Below are positions 22,239 through 32,737 of a stretch of 64,000 nt of DNA, one piece after another. This stretch comes from Phaeodactylum tricornutum CCAP 1055/1 (taxonomy: Eukaryota > Bacillariophyta > Bacillariophyceae > Surirellales > Neidiaceae). The DNA is taken from contig NC_011686.1 in assembly GCF_000150955.2 (NCBI RefSeq), forward strand, positions 620,001 to 684,000, read 5' to 3'. The translations under genes and the position numbers were made by a program. Within the stretch, counting starts at the first letter, position 1; the number at the start of each line of letters is the position of its first letter. A model generated the notes under the pieces. The model saw only the letters and a program-made list of their open reading frames with translations. It searched no databases and was not told where the DNA came from.

Positions 22239-22575
22239 GGGGCGTGCCGCGAAAGCAAAATGTCAGTCCCCAGTAAAAAACTTTTGGTCATTTTCAATGT
22301 TTTCGTTAAATATTTAAAATGTCAGCGACCGAGCTGGCGTTCTGGATGCCCGTTACGGTTATTTTCGCGAAAAAAATTAGAGTCGGATTTTGAAAACGAA
22401 TCTAATTTAGAGTCGGATTTTGAAAACGACTGTGATTTAGAGTCGGATTTCACTTCTCAACGGATATTGGAAACGCCAGCCGGATACGATCATAATTACA
22501 ACCGAGCTCCTTTAAATACGTAATGACTGGTCGTTATTTTTCGGGACTCATATTCAAGGCTTTGCGGCACGCCCC
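22239..22575. mobile_element. MITE-like DNA element inserted in Copia element 1
   Basis: About 337 bases with terminal inverted repeats: GGGGCGTGCCGCGAAAGC at the left and the complement of GGGGCGTGCCGCAAAGCC at the right. Weaker inverted similarity continues inward for about 60-70 bases. It has no coding capacity, so it looks like a non-autonomous DNA transposon. The exact target duplication is ambiguous because the flank is G-rich. It interrupts the region between integrase and reverse transcriptase. Confidence 0.65.
22377..22453 (+). repeat. 30-base tandem repeat inside the MITE
   Basis: Two and a half copies of a 30-base unit beginning TTAGAGTCGGATTTTGAAAA. Confidence 0.8.
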
Positions 22576-24796
22576 AGGAAAATGGGGAGCGTTTTCGGGC
22601 ATGTATCGCCAGGAAAATCTTTGATCCTGACAAACCACATGACATCCGATTTCTTGTTGAGATTAATGAAGGCGAACATGATGAAATCATTGCTTACAAC
22701 GAGATTCTAGATAAAATTGAAACCAATCTAGAAAAGGAATTGACAGACACTGATCGTCAATGGAAATTCAAGGACATCATTGCACACCAAGGGCCCCTCC
22801 TACCCACATACATAAACTATAAAGGTTCTAAGTTTAATATTTTAGTAAACTGGGAAACTGGAGAGTCTAGCTATGAGCCTCTAGACGTCATACATGCCGA
22901 CAATCCTATTACTTGTGCTGCCTATGCGAAACGGCAAGGTCTACTAGATACACCAGGATGGAAGCAATTCAAACAACTTGTCAACCGTCAGAAGAAGTTC
23001 CAACGCTTTGTTAACCAAAGTCGCCTTCATTCTATCCGTCGTGTTTCCATCTGCAAGTTTGGTTACCAGATCCCTCGAGATCATCTGGACGCTGTTGACA
23101 TTGACAGACGCAATGGTAATGCCAAGTGGCAGGACGCCGAGAATATCGAATGTACGCAACTCCATGAATACGACACATTCATTGACAAGGGCAAAGCTAT
23201 CTTGCACGGTAAACATGTATCGAATGCTCCGCAGGGTTACAGGAATATCAGGATCCACACTGTCTACGATGTTAAACATGACGGTAGACACAAGGCTCGC
23301 ATGGTTGCTGGAGGTCACCTTACCCCTGTGCCCCCCGAGAGCGTCTACTCTGGAGTTGTGTCTCTTTGAAGCCTTCGTATTGTTGTGTTCCTAGCCGAGC
23401 TTAACAGCTTGAAACTATTGGGAGCCGACATTGGGAATGCCTATCTAGAAGCCAAAACCCAAGAGAAAGTCTTTGTAGTTGCCGGACCTGAGTTTGGTGA
23501 CCTTGCCGGTCACATACTCATCGTCAACAAGGCCTTGTACGGTTTACGTAGCAGTGGACTCCGTTGGCATGAGAGGTTTGCCGATACGCTTCGAGACATG
23601 GGTTTTATACCTAGCAAAACCGACTCCGACGTTTGGATGCGCCATAGTTAAGGCGTCTATGAGTACATTACCGTCTACGTCGACGATATTGCTATTGCAG
23701 CCCATGATCCCAATGGCATTGTCGAACAACTCAAAAGCGTTCACAAGTACAAGCTTAAGGGCGTTGGACCATTGGAGTACCAATTAGGTTGTACGTTCGA
23801 ACGAGACAAGGATGGAACCCTCTCGTACCATCCCAAGAAATACATTGCACAAAAGATGGAGCAGTACAAACGTATGTACGGCGAACACCCAAGCCATATG
23901 TTTCACCGTTAGAGAAAGGTGATCACCCTTAACTGGATTCCACCTCTGAGCTAAATGAAGATGGGATCAAACAGCATCAGTCGTTGATTGGTAGTCTACA
24001 GTGGCTCATCACATTACGACGATTTGACATTGTTACAGCCGTAATGACTATGCCCCGATTCCGCGTTGTACCACGAGAGGGCCACCTCGATTGACTCAAG
24101 CGTATGTATGGATATCTTTGTAAGATGAAGAGCGGAGCAATCCGTGTGCATATCGATCAGCCCAACTACGCCGAGTTACCTGACTGCAGTAACAAATGGG
24201 CACGTTCCATCTATGGAAACGTTGAGGAACTTGTTCCACACAATGCTCCCACAGCTTTGGGAGAGCCTGTTGCCCTAACTACCTATGTTGATGCAAACCT
24301 GTATCAGGGTATGATCACAGGATGTTCAGTCACCGGTATTCTACACCTTGTCAATCAAACACCTTTCGAATGGTTCTCGAAACGGCAAGCTACCGTCAAG
24401 ACTGCTACCTATGGATCAGAGTTTGTTGCTGCACGTATTGCAGTTGAACAAATCATTGATGTGCGCATTACAATGAGATACCTAGGTGTTGCGGTAAAGG
24501 GAAAGACTATTATGTTTGGAGATAACCAGTCACTTATCACAAGTTTTACTGAGTTGCAATTGCCAATCAACAAATGGCACAATGCTTTGTCCTATCATTG
24601 AGTTCAAGAAGCTATTGCAGCCGGCATTGTTGATTTCCAGAAGATTTTGGGAGCTAACAATCCTGCCAATGTGTTGAGCAAGCATTGGGGTTTCCAACAG
24701 GCATGGCCTCTTCTTAAACCTATTCTGTTTTGGCAAGGAGATATATCCAAGTGTTATATCAAGGCGTTATCGGATACAACCCAGCCCAATGGGGAG

Positions 24797-25480
24797 TGTC
24801 ACGGTTTAGTACCATGCGATATGCCCATCAAGAATGTCCGTCCGTTAGGTGTCAACACGGTGGATTGCAGTTGGAGTGTTTACAAGGATGAAGTGAGTCG
24901 CATGGAAGTTTATTCGGTCTTATTGTATGGAATTCCTAAGTACAACAATGTATTAGGCGTTGGAGAGAACGCGACAAAGTCAGTCGTGTTCTGACAGTGG
25001 CAACGGAGTGGGACAGCCAATCCTTATCACCTGACTAACGGATGTAAATGGATGCGCCCCATTTTCCGTGGCATGTGTGTTATGAAAGGTATTTCCGGTT
25101 CCACTATAAGTATATGTGAGCGTGCGCCATGGTGTAAGGATACTATGGCAAAGGAAAGATATTTGGTTTTGTTTTGTTTGAGTTTGTTCCTCAGGTTTTG
25201 TTGCATCTTGGCAAATCAGAGGAACAACAAGAACTAGTTTATAGCACTGATTCTTCAATCATTGTTTTATAACTTCTTTGATCCGTACTGCCTTTATTGC
25301 ACAGGTCCTTGTATCCGCTGTCTAACCCGTGGGGAGCGTTGTCAACGAGTAGAGTTTTACAGTCCCTAAGTCCCTTAGGTGTATTGCCGGTTGTTCGCAA
25401 TAACGCCATCCTCTATTTACCAGGCTCTGTTCCTAACAGCGCTTCTGTCCATACGGTGTACATTGGTGTATATCATAACA
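24797..25480 (+). repeat. 3' LTR of Copia element 1
   Basis: 684 bases, TG...CA ends. It is preceded by the purine-rich tract AATGGGGAG. It has a 14-base stretch absent from the 5' LTR. Confidence 0.88.
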
Positions 25481-25485
25481 GACTG
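25481..25485. repeat. Target-site duplication GACTG (right) of Copia element 1
   Basis: GACTG follows the 3' LTR and pairs with 17230-17234. Confidence 0.85.
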
Positions 25486-25717
25486 AAACCAACGCATTCC
25501 ATTTACAGCTAGCTCAAACGGAACTGTTGATGGTAGCAGTGCATCATTTTTGCTGTGTAGAATGGCAGCTCTGTTGATGCCATCCGCGGCTGTCACAGGA
25601 TTTTTATAGCAATATTTGAATCTGCCCTATTGTAAAAACCTTGACTTCAAAGAGAAGAAAAGGAATGACTGTACAGCTCCAGTAAAAAGGGTTTTATGCT
25701 AGTGTCTACACAACCGC

Positions 25718-25735
25718 GGTCCTTAATTAAGGACC
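25718..25735. repeat. 18-base perfect palindrome GGTCCTTAATTAAGGACC
   Basis: A perfect palindrome centred on TTAATTAA, upstream of the piggyBac-like remnant. PiggyBac elements insert at TTAA, so this could mark the left end of that transposon. That is a guess, because the right end is gone. Confidence 0.4.
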
Positions 25736-25851
25736 TTTTTTAGACTAGTTGAAAACTTTGTTCAAGGGCTTGCTGGTCTTTTTTATGTACAGATTCGTGC
25801 TCAGCATGCTTTCAAACCTAGTGGGAGGTGAGATCAATATAATATTACCAT

Positions 25852-27070
25852 GTGCGCTCTGTCAGGAGTGGCCCTGTCCTTGTATCTCCGGTGGCAGATC
25901 CTTCACCGGTAGCAGCAACAACGGAAGCAGCAACTATCTCAGCAGTGTCCAATGTGGTAGCCACATCAGCTATAGGAACAGCAACTTTCACAGCTCCATC
26001 TAAAGGACCTACAGCAACATTTTGTGCAACCACCACAGCCACAATAGCTACTACTGCAGCCATGGTAGCTGCTCCAACAAATACAGCAACACAAACACCA
26101 GTAGCAACAGTCCATGAAGAGGAATGGTTCCACTCGGACACAACAATTAAGCTGAAGGAGGTCCCGTTTCGACAATGCAAAGTCAAAGATATGTTTGGCA
26201 AGGATATTTATCCTGGATCCAGTTCTTCACAGTCAATGTCACAACTTGACTTCTTTCTGTTGATGTTTCCAGACAATCAATGTCTGCCATGATAACTCTT
26301 GCAAATGCAAAGCTAGGTGCCAAAGGAGAACAAGATCTTACCAGGGGTGAGCTTCAAGGTCTTTGGGATCCTGATACTGGCCACCTGCTTTGAGTTTGGC
26401 AGTAGGCGGGAACTGTGGTCTACAATTCCACTGACACGCTATCAACCTGCCTGTGCCTTTGGAAACACAGGGATGTCTAGAAACCAATGTGATGTGCTTT
26501 TTACAACAGTTGTGTGGAGCAGTCAGCCAGAAGAGTGTCCTGACGGCATGACGTCGGAACAGTGTTGCTGGAAACTAGTTTCGGATTTTGTTGATTGTTT
26601 CAATGATCATCATAAGAGTTAATTTGTTCCTTCGGATCATATTTGTGTGGATGAATCTATTTCTTGTTGGTACGGCCTTGGGGGGCATTGGATAAACATT
26701 GGGCTACGCCAATATGTTGCAATAGACCGGAAGCCAGAGAATGGCTGTGAGATACAGAACTGTGGTGACGGAAGGAGTGGTGTGATGATGCACTTGAAAA
26801 TTGTTGAGACAGCAGAGTCAGAAAGTCTACATTGTTCTGCATTTGATGGTGAGGAAGGACTATTGCATGGAACCATTGTTCTCAAGTACCTAATTGACCC
26901 TTGGGCATATTCTGGAGATTGTCTGGTTTGTGCTGACAGTTACTTTGCATCTGTTTTGGCAGTTGAGGAGCTGGAGAAAATGGGGTTTGGTTTCATTGGG
27001 GTGGTGAAAACTGCAACCAGGTGCTTCCCCCAGGCATATCTGGCTAGTTTGGAATTGACAACCTGTGGAG
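25852..27070 (+). pseudogene. PiggyBac-like transposase remnant (DDE_Tnp_1_7)
   Basis: A plain DNA-transposon fossil. The N-terminal part (25852-26292) is Thr/Ala-rich and ends in a conserved-looking helix (MSQLDFFLLMFPDNQ). The frame then shifts near 26292-26317. The next part carries FGSRRELWSTIPLTRY and GMSRNQCD, and an in-frame TAA at 26620-26622 splits it from the core. The core (from about 26623) has VDESISCWYGLGGHW, AIDRKPENGCEIQN, a HGTIVLKYL strand and VCADSYFAS, as in piggyBac-type transposases common in stramenopiles. Asp residues of VDES and ADSY fit the catalytic triad. The remnant is cut off at about 27070, where the reverse-oriented Copia element 2 begins. Confidence 0.8.
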
Positions 27071-27747
27071 AATGGGACCATCCGTCGTGTGAATGAGTCC
27101 AGCCACCATTGACAAATCGGCCACCATTGACAAACGGAGGTTGGTCAGTTCCAAATTTCCAATTCCAGAGACAGTTGCCTCCAACAGGGATTGCGAAATA
27201 ACGGTTACATTGGAGCCGCTAGGGCCACCATTGGCACCACCATCAATCAAAGAGTCCTTATTCAACAAAACATTGTGAGTGGAAAGACGGTACTGCACAG
27301 AAGCACGGTTCACTTTGCGGTGATAGGTGGTCCCATTAACCGAAAAAGAGTCAGGTGTGGCTCCATTTGATGGAGCAGAGTGCTGGCGGGCGGCTGAATT
27401 CAAAATGAGCAAACAAAGCAGTTGACCAGGTCCGGAAGCAGGCGGGACGTGAGTTTAAGCAAGGCTTTGGTTGTCAACAGCCGTCAAGTCGCTGACATAC
27501 ACTGTAGGAGGAGGCTGAGTGGCAGCGGCATTCACCAATAAGGCAGGGGCAGGAGCTGGAGCAGGGCAAGGTCCTTGTTGGTCCATAATGGTCCGCTTCT
27601 CTTTGGGAGAGAGAGCTTTTCACTTTTCAGGAGGCACATAATTCTTGTGCTTCTTACCAATTGGTTTGTTAGTTTTCTTCTTGGAAGAAGACTGAGACTT
27701 TGCATTGTTTGCTGAGCATCCACCGCGGTTGTTACCGCGGTCTTCCA

Positions 27748-28106
27748 AATTGGTCTGATCAATATCAGTTGCATGTTTGAGCATCAAATCATAAACATAC
27801 TCAAAATTGGAATTGTTGGCACTCTTACCCACATGGGTACAAGAGTAAAGCTGAACATTTCAAGGAAAAGTTTCAATTGCGGATGGGAACAGACAGCTGA
27901 CTTGAGTTGTATGCTCTTCTGGTGATCCGGCAAGGGGAACTTGTTAATCTGTTCAAGATTGTAAATCAAATTGCGCCAAATTGTCAAAAAAGCAACACAG
28001 GTCTTGCTCTTTGAAGTTGCAAATGAATACAAAGTGAGCTTTGTTTCAATGGATGTGGCAGTGATCTGCGCATTGATACTTGATACCTTTACCATACAAG
28101 GCAACA
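27748..28106 (-). repeat. Direct repeat of gag segment, copy 1
   Basis: About 359 bases of element 2 gag, nearly identical to 29029-29388. The two copies flank a piece of a different Copia element. Confidence 0.85.
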
Positions 28107-29028
28107 CCAACAGAATCGGCAATTCATCACACTTGGATCTCCATCCTTGTACGTTGTATGTCCACGAGACATGTCATTAGATAGGATACCGTGACATCCC
28201 CTGTCGAATCATCTGAATAAGCGCAAAATACATTATACTTTTCAGGAAACACAGGGGCAATGGCATCATCAAAGTTATTATAGCTCAAAGTTGCGTCAAA
28301 TGAGGACTTGTCTAATTGCACCTCCCTGGAATTAAGATCAGCTGTAGAAAGTGGCAAGTAAGAAGTCGAGATACCACTTGACCACTTCAAACAAGTATAC
28401 GCGCACACATAACATCACCAATGTCATGCGCAGGACCGAGCCAGCGACCTAGATTCCGTTTGTCTTCCGGAAAGTCGACTGGGTCCAAATACCATATCCA
28501 ATCATACCAAGCAAATTCACACAAGTGACTGATATCCGTAGTATCACCCAACACTGCCGTGTTCGGTACATCGTCATTCAATGCATAAATGTTATGATTC
28601 CATATTGGCACAGCAAAGCTGCATATGAGCCTTTTTGCCAACGTCTTTTGTTATTGTTGTAGATCCAGCAAAGATGGAAGAGCTCAAAACCTGAGGTGAA
28701 GCAATGCATTTGAATATTTCGTTGTACGTAGGTTATCACCATCAGTACCAGCATTGAAATTTTCCACAAACACAAGCCGGCTTGTTCACTCCAATGAGAC
28801 TTGTATTTTGGTTAAGCAAATAATTTTTGTCTTGGTATGTTGGTGGTTAGTAGCAGGAGTAGTGGGCATACTTACAGTTGGTTGATCTAATCAGAGACAA
28901 TGTCCAGGTAGCAATACTTTTGTGTTAGCAATAACTACCTACCATACAGGGGGCTCTGTATTCTACTTTCACAGGTGTCTGATGGTAATTTTTTCATCTG
29001 TCTTCTTGCATTAGACTGTTATTTGCAT
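28107..29028 (-). mobile_element. Fragment of a third Copia lineage within element 2
   Basis: About 920 bases on the minus strand, related to the C-terminal integrase region and the following linker of Copia pol. Readable parts include ALNDDVPNTAVLGDT, FPEDKRNLGRWLGPAHDIGD and a region ending near 28127. It does not match the family of element 2 or element 3. It is a short, broken fragment without LTRs. Confidence 0.7.
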
Positions 29029-29388
29029 AATTGGTCTGATCAATATCAGTTGCATGTTTGAGCATCAAATCATAAACATACTCAAAATTGGAATTGTTGG
29101 CACTCTTACCCACATGGGTACAAGAGTAAAGCTGAACATTTCCAAGGAAAAGTTTCAATTGCGGATGGGAACAGACAGCTGACTTGAGTTGTATGCTCTT
29201 CTGGTGATCCGGCAAGGGGAACTTGTTAATCTGTTCAAGATTGTAAATCAAATTGCGCCAAATTGTCAAAAAAGCAACACAGGTCTTGCTCTTTGAAGTT
29301 GCAAATGAATACAAAGTGAGCTTTGTTTCAATGGATGTGGCAGTGATCTGCGCATTGATACTTGATACCTTTACCATACAAGGCAACA
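29029..29388 (-). repeat. Direct repeat of gag segment, copy 2
   Basis: About 360 bases, almost identical to 27748-28106 apart from a one-base length difference. Confidence 0.85.
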
Positions 29389-30348
29389 AGATTGCGGTAG
29401 ACAGCCTGAGCATCCAATTCATCCACATGGTTGTGGAGGATTTCACGCGCACAAGGGGTCAACAATATATTGTTGAACACGCCAAAAACAAAGTTCTGCA
29501 TTTCGGCAAATGTATCTGTCTTGTTGACGGTCTCAGGCAAATAATCCGGGTCAAGAACAAACTGGACGCCATGGATACAGAGCTTGATACAAATATTTGT
29601 TTTCCAAGTGACCCAAAAACGGTCTTCACTGAACTTTGGGTACGGAACGGAATGATTTTTGATTGTCTTCCGAAATTTCGCGGCAGTACTTTTGACAAAG
29701 GAACTCCAAGCGTCCGATCCAACAGGAGTAGCAGGTGTAACAATAGCAGAGGCTGGTTGCCAATACTCAAGGACTTCAGGGGTAAGTTCAAGCCAGGTTT
29801 TGTTTGTCACGTTGGTACCTTTCGAGAGGAACCATTTGACAATCTTAAGGATCTGATCCTGCTGGGCAGGCGGAAGAAACATACAAACAATGGTGGCAGG
29901 GGTATCTCCCACAGAAGGAGTCAAAACACCATATGACACCGTTGCAAGACGATTTTTGGTGATGGAGGCCAACTTGCTGGCCTGAAAAATACCGTACTCT
30001 TCAAAGAACCGACAGTACGACAAATCTGGTGTTGTTGCTCCCAAAAGGTTCATAAGAACATGTTCAAGAGGGTCCATGGTCAAAGCAGGGATGATTCTCA
30101 AACACAACTGTTGGACCATTCACACGCAACAGAATCTTGTGCACCAAGGACAAACAAGACAAACAAAATATCTTGTGCACCAAGGACAAGCAAGATAACA
30201 ATTAATCCTATCAACTTGTCAGCAGACCAAAAACAACAACAATGCCACTGGTCTTACCCAATGGATTGTTTTATTGCCATTCTATCACAGAACCAGACAA
30301 TCCCCAACAAACAGGAGCAAAGTGATTAGCAATCCAAGATTTTTAATC

Positions 30349-30734
30349 TGTCAACGTCAAGTATCTCCTGGCTTCTGAAGACAGCACAAGGTGATCAAGA
30401 CTTGCCTGGCTTCTAACAAAGAGATACAAACTAACAAAAATGGTTTTCACACAATTGTGGTCCATTTCACTATTCTCCACAGTGTTATACATGGCACCAT
30501 GGGCACATTCATCATAGTTACCATGCTCCTTAGCATGGCAACAATTGAGTCCCAAAACAGTCACATCATGTTTCTGAATACTCAGCTGGGAATGCGCCTG
30601 TCCAAAACCATCCATGTCGGGATTTGTGGCCAAACACACAAGATTAGTTTCGACAGGCTCGCCTTGGGTGCCACGACCCAAGTAGTGCGCGCCATCGCGC
30701 GAACCGGTACTCAAAACTGTCATTCCAGTTGACA
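30349..30734 (-). repeat. LTR of Copia element 2
   Basis: 386 bases matching the 467-base LTRs of element 3, reverse-oriented, shorter and CpG-depleted. It is the 5' LTR of element 2. Confidence 0.85.
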
Positions 30735-31488
30735 TCGGGAAAGGTTCAGAGCCAGGAAGGAGTATCAAATTGTATATCTAACTTTTCATAAGAGTCCACT
30801 CTTTTTGCCACGAATGATGACAATAATTCGCTTGCACTCCACAAAATGTATGGGATTCTAAAGCCCCCAAGACTAATAAAAAGATTCTTCCCTATATGCG
30901 ACGCCTCTATACCAACAGATACTTTTGTTACAGTCCCGTACACTATGGGCATGATGCATACCCAATGTAAGACATTTCCATAGACTATTGAATTTCGTAT
31001 TTATTGAGTGCTTTCTTTCTCAGCAATTTCTCCGAGTTGCAACTAGAATGCGACTACACCGTTTCTGTGGCGAAAAAATTCCAGCCCTCGATAATGATTC
31101 GTTCGTTTATGCAAGTTGGCATTTTCATCACTTGGATTGATAACTCCTGAATATTTTATATAAAGTAGTATTGACTTGACATATTTTACTTTACACTAGG
31201 TTGCAGCAACAGTTCTTTGAAGAGGTTTCTGAGAGGTTTATGTAGATTCTTCTGATCGTTGAATTTTCAAACCCAATCTTGGATTTCTCCGGGCTTCTAT
31301 GCTTTTGCAACGAAGGGTACGGTCGAACTCGTAGAACGGTAATACATCAAAATCTATCCCATTGATTCCGTACCGACACTTGAGTTCACAGTCAGACTTT
31401 TCGCATATCCTTTGTGATACTTTGAAGAATCGTTCTTCGAAGACCATGAAGAGCTTTCCAATTTCTTCCAAAAAAGGAGTTCAGTTCA
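30735..31488. other. Region between Copia element 2 and the HSF pseudogene
   Basis: About 750 AT-rich bases. Short minus-strand frames at 30746-30952 and 31238-31471 have no recognisable domain. It probably includes the former promoter of the HSF-like gene. I see no supported feature. Confidence 0.4.
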
Positions 31489-32040
31489 GTGTTCGGCCGG
31501 CCCCCCGCCTTCAGCAGTAACCCAACGACCCTAACCACGATCAACAACATCAGGCCATCACTTTACGATCTACACTCAGGCGCTGTTTTGTTTAGATCTT
31601 CTGCTGGAGTCTCCAAGCCGCTTCCGCCGACTTCCGCGGAGTTTACCAGACAGATTTTCATCAACTCGCTGCTTGAACAATAGCAACATTATGAGTCTCG
31701 TCGTGCACACATCATTTCCGTACTTCAGGGCATCGACCTGCAAGATCGCTTCCATGAAGAAGTCGAGCTGTTGAGCTCATTGGCTATCCCGGCAACGCCG
31801 GGAAGGTTACGGAGCAACCCATTCGTACAGCTCCAGGGCCATGGATTCAAGCCGTCTGTACCAATTTTCGATTCTTCTGCTCTTGCGAACAGCAGGTCGC
31901 CCTTTCAAGGATGGACGTCTCTTCATCAAGGTCTGCACGCAAGTCTCTTTCCTATAATTTCCGGACATTATAGAACCACAAATATCATCCGCTCCGAACT
32001 CGGCGAAAAAAGTTTGCCGGGATCAACGGATGTAACTGCC
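31489..32040 (+). pseudogene. HSF-like transcription factor pseudogene, 5' part
   Basis: The N-terminal half of a host heat-shock-factor-like gene, cut by Copia element 3. The frame reads Pro/Ser-rich sequence, then EFTRQIFINSLLEQ, a helix with ISVLQGIDLQDRF, and then disordered sequence up to the insertion point. One TAG lies in frame at 31681-31683. The frame at 32040 continues in the same register after the duplicated CTGCC on the far side of the element, where the DNA-binding domain follows. The first ATG is not evident; the frame opens from a GTG at 31489 and may begin further upstream or in another exon. Confidence 0.65.
32036..32040. repeat. Target-site duplication CTGCC (left) of Copia element 3
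   Basis: CTGCC precedes the 5' LTR and is repeated at 38597-38601. Confidence 0.9.
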
Positions 32041-32507
32041 TGTCAACTGGAATGACAGTTTTGAGTACCGGTTCGCGCGATGGCGCGCACTACTTGGGTT
32101 GTGGCACCCAAGGCGAGCCTGTCGAAACTAATCTTGTGTGTTTGGCCACAAATCCCGACACGGATGGTTTTGGACAGACGCAATCCCAGTTGAGTATTCA
32201 GAAACATGATGTGACTGTTTCGGGACTCGATTGTTGCCATGCTAAGGAGCATGGTAACTATGATGAATGTGCCCACGGTGCCGTGTATAACACCGTGGAG
32301 AATAGTGAAACGGACCACGATGGCGCTTGGCAGATCGTGGGGCCAAATGGAAAGTGAACAGATTAGCTCTTTAGTTTAGAGTTTATAAATCTTAACAACG
32401 ATTGTGTGAAAACCATATTCGTTAGTTCGTATCTCTTCGTTAGAAGCCAGACGAGTCTTGATCACCTCGTGCTGTCTTCAGAAGCCAGGAGATACTTGAC
32501 GTTGACA
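32041..32507 (+). repeat. 5' LTR of Copia element 3
   Basis: 467 bases, TGTCAACTGG...GACGTTGACA. All three differences from the 3' LTR are CpG versus TpG. Confidence 0.93.
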
Positions 32508-32525
32508 GATTAACAGTCTTGGATT
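32508..32525 (+). promoter_or_regulatory. Candidate primer-binding site of Copia element 3
   Basis: GATTAACAGTCTTGGATT directly follows the LTR and shares TAACAGTCTTGG with the same position in element 1. Confidence 0.5.
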
Positions 32526-32737
32526 GCTAATCACTTTGCTCCCGTTTGTTTGGGGATTGTCTGGTTCTGTGATAGAACGGCAATAAAACAATCCGTTGGG
32601 TAAGACCAGTGGCATTGTTGTTGTTTTCGGTCTGCTGACGAGTCGATCGAATTAATCGTTATCTCGCTTGTCCTTGGTGCACGAGATATTGTGTTCGTCT
32701 CGTTTGTCCTTGGTGCACGAGATTCTGTTGTGTGTGA

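Larger units (their letters stand above)
17235..25480 (+). mobile_element. Copia-type LTR retrotransposon 1 (old, broken)
   Basis: A fossil Ty1/Copia element bounded by LTRs and a GACTG duplication. In order it has a leader, a gag region (about 18.2-19.5 kb), a protease region (about 19.9 kb), integrase (about 20.4-21.2 kb), reverse transcriptase (about 23.3-24.0 kb) and RNase H (about 24.3-24.6 kb). The order integrase before reverse transcriptase places it in Copia. It is clearly broken, with roughly ten or more disruptions, and carries two later insertions. Its LTRs differ by about 3 percent plus one small indel, so it is of moderate age. It belongs to a different lineage from elements 2 and 3, whose LTRs are unrelated to these. 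Confidence 0.9.
27071..30734 (-). mobile_element. Copia-type LTR retrotransposon 2 (old, truncated, same family as element 3)
   Basis: A fossil on the minus strand. From right to left it has one LTR (30349-30734), a leader, gag (about 30.1 to 27.6 kb, interrupted) and the start of pol with the protease region (about 27.4 to 27.1 kb). It stops abruptly at 27071, so integrase, reverse transcriptase, RNase H and the second LTR are missing. It is broken in several places. It is clearly the same family as element 3, but its differences from element 3 are dominated by CpG to TpG or CpA changes, so it is much older or was more heavily methylated. Confidence 0.85.
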
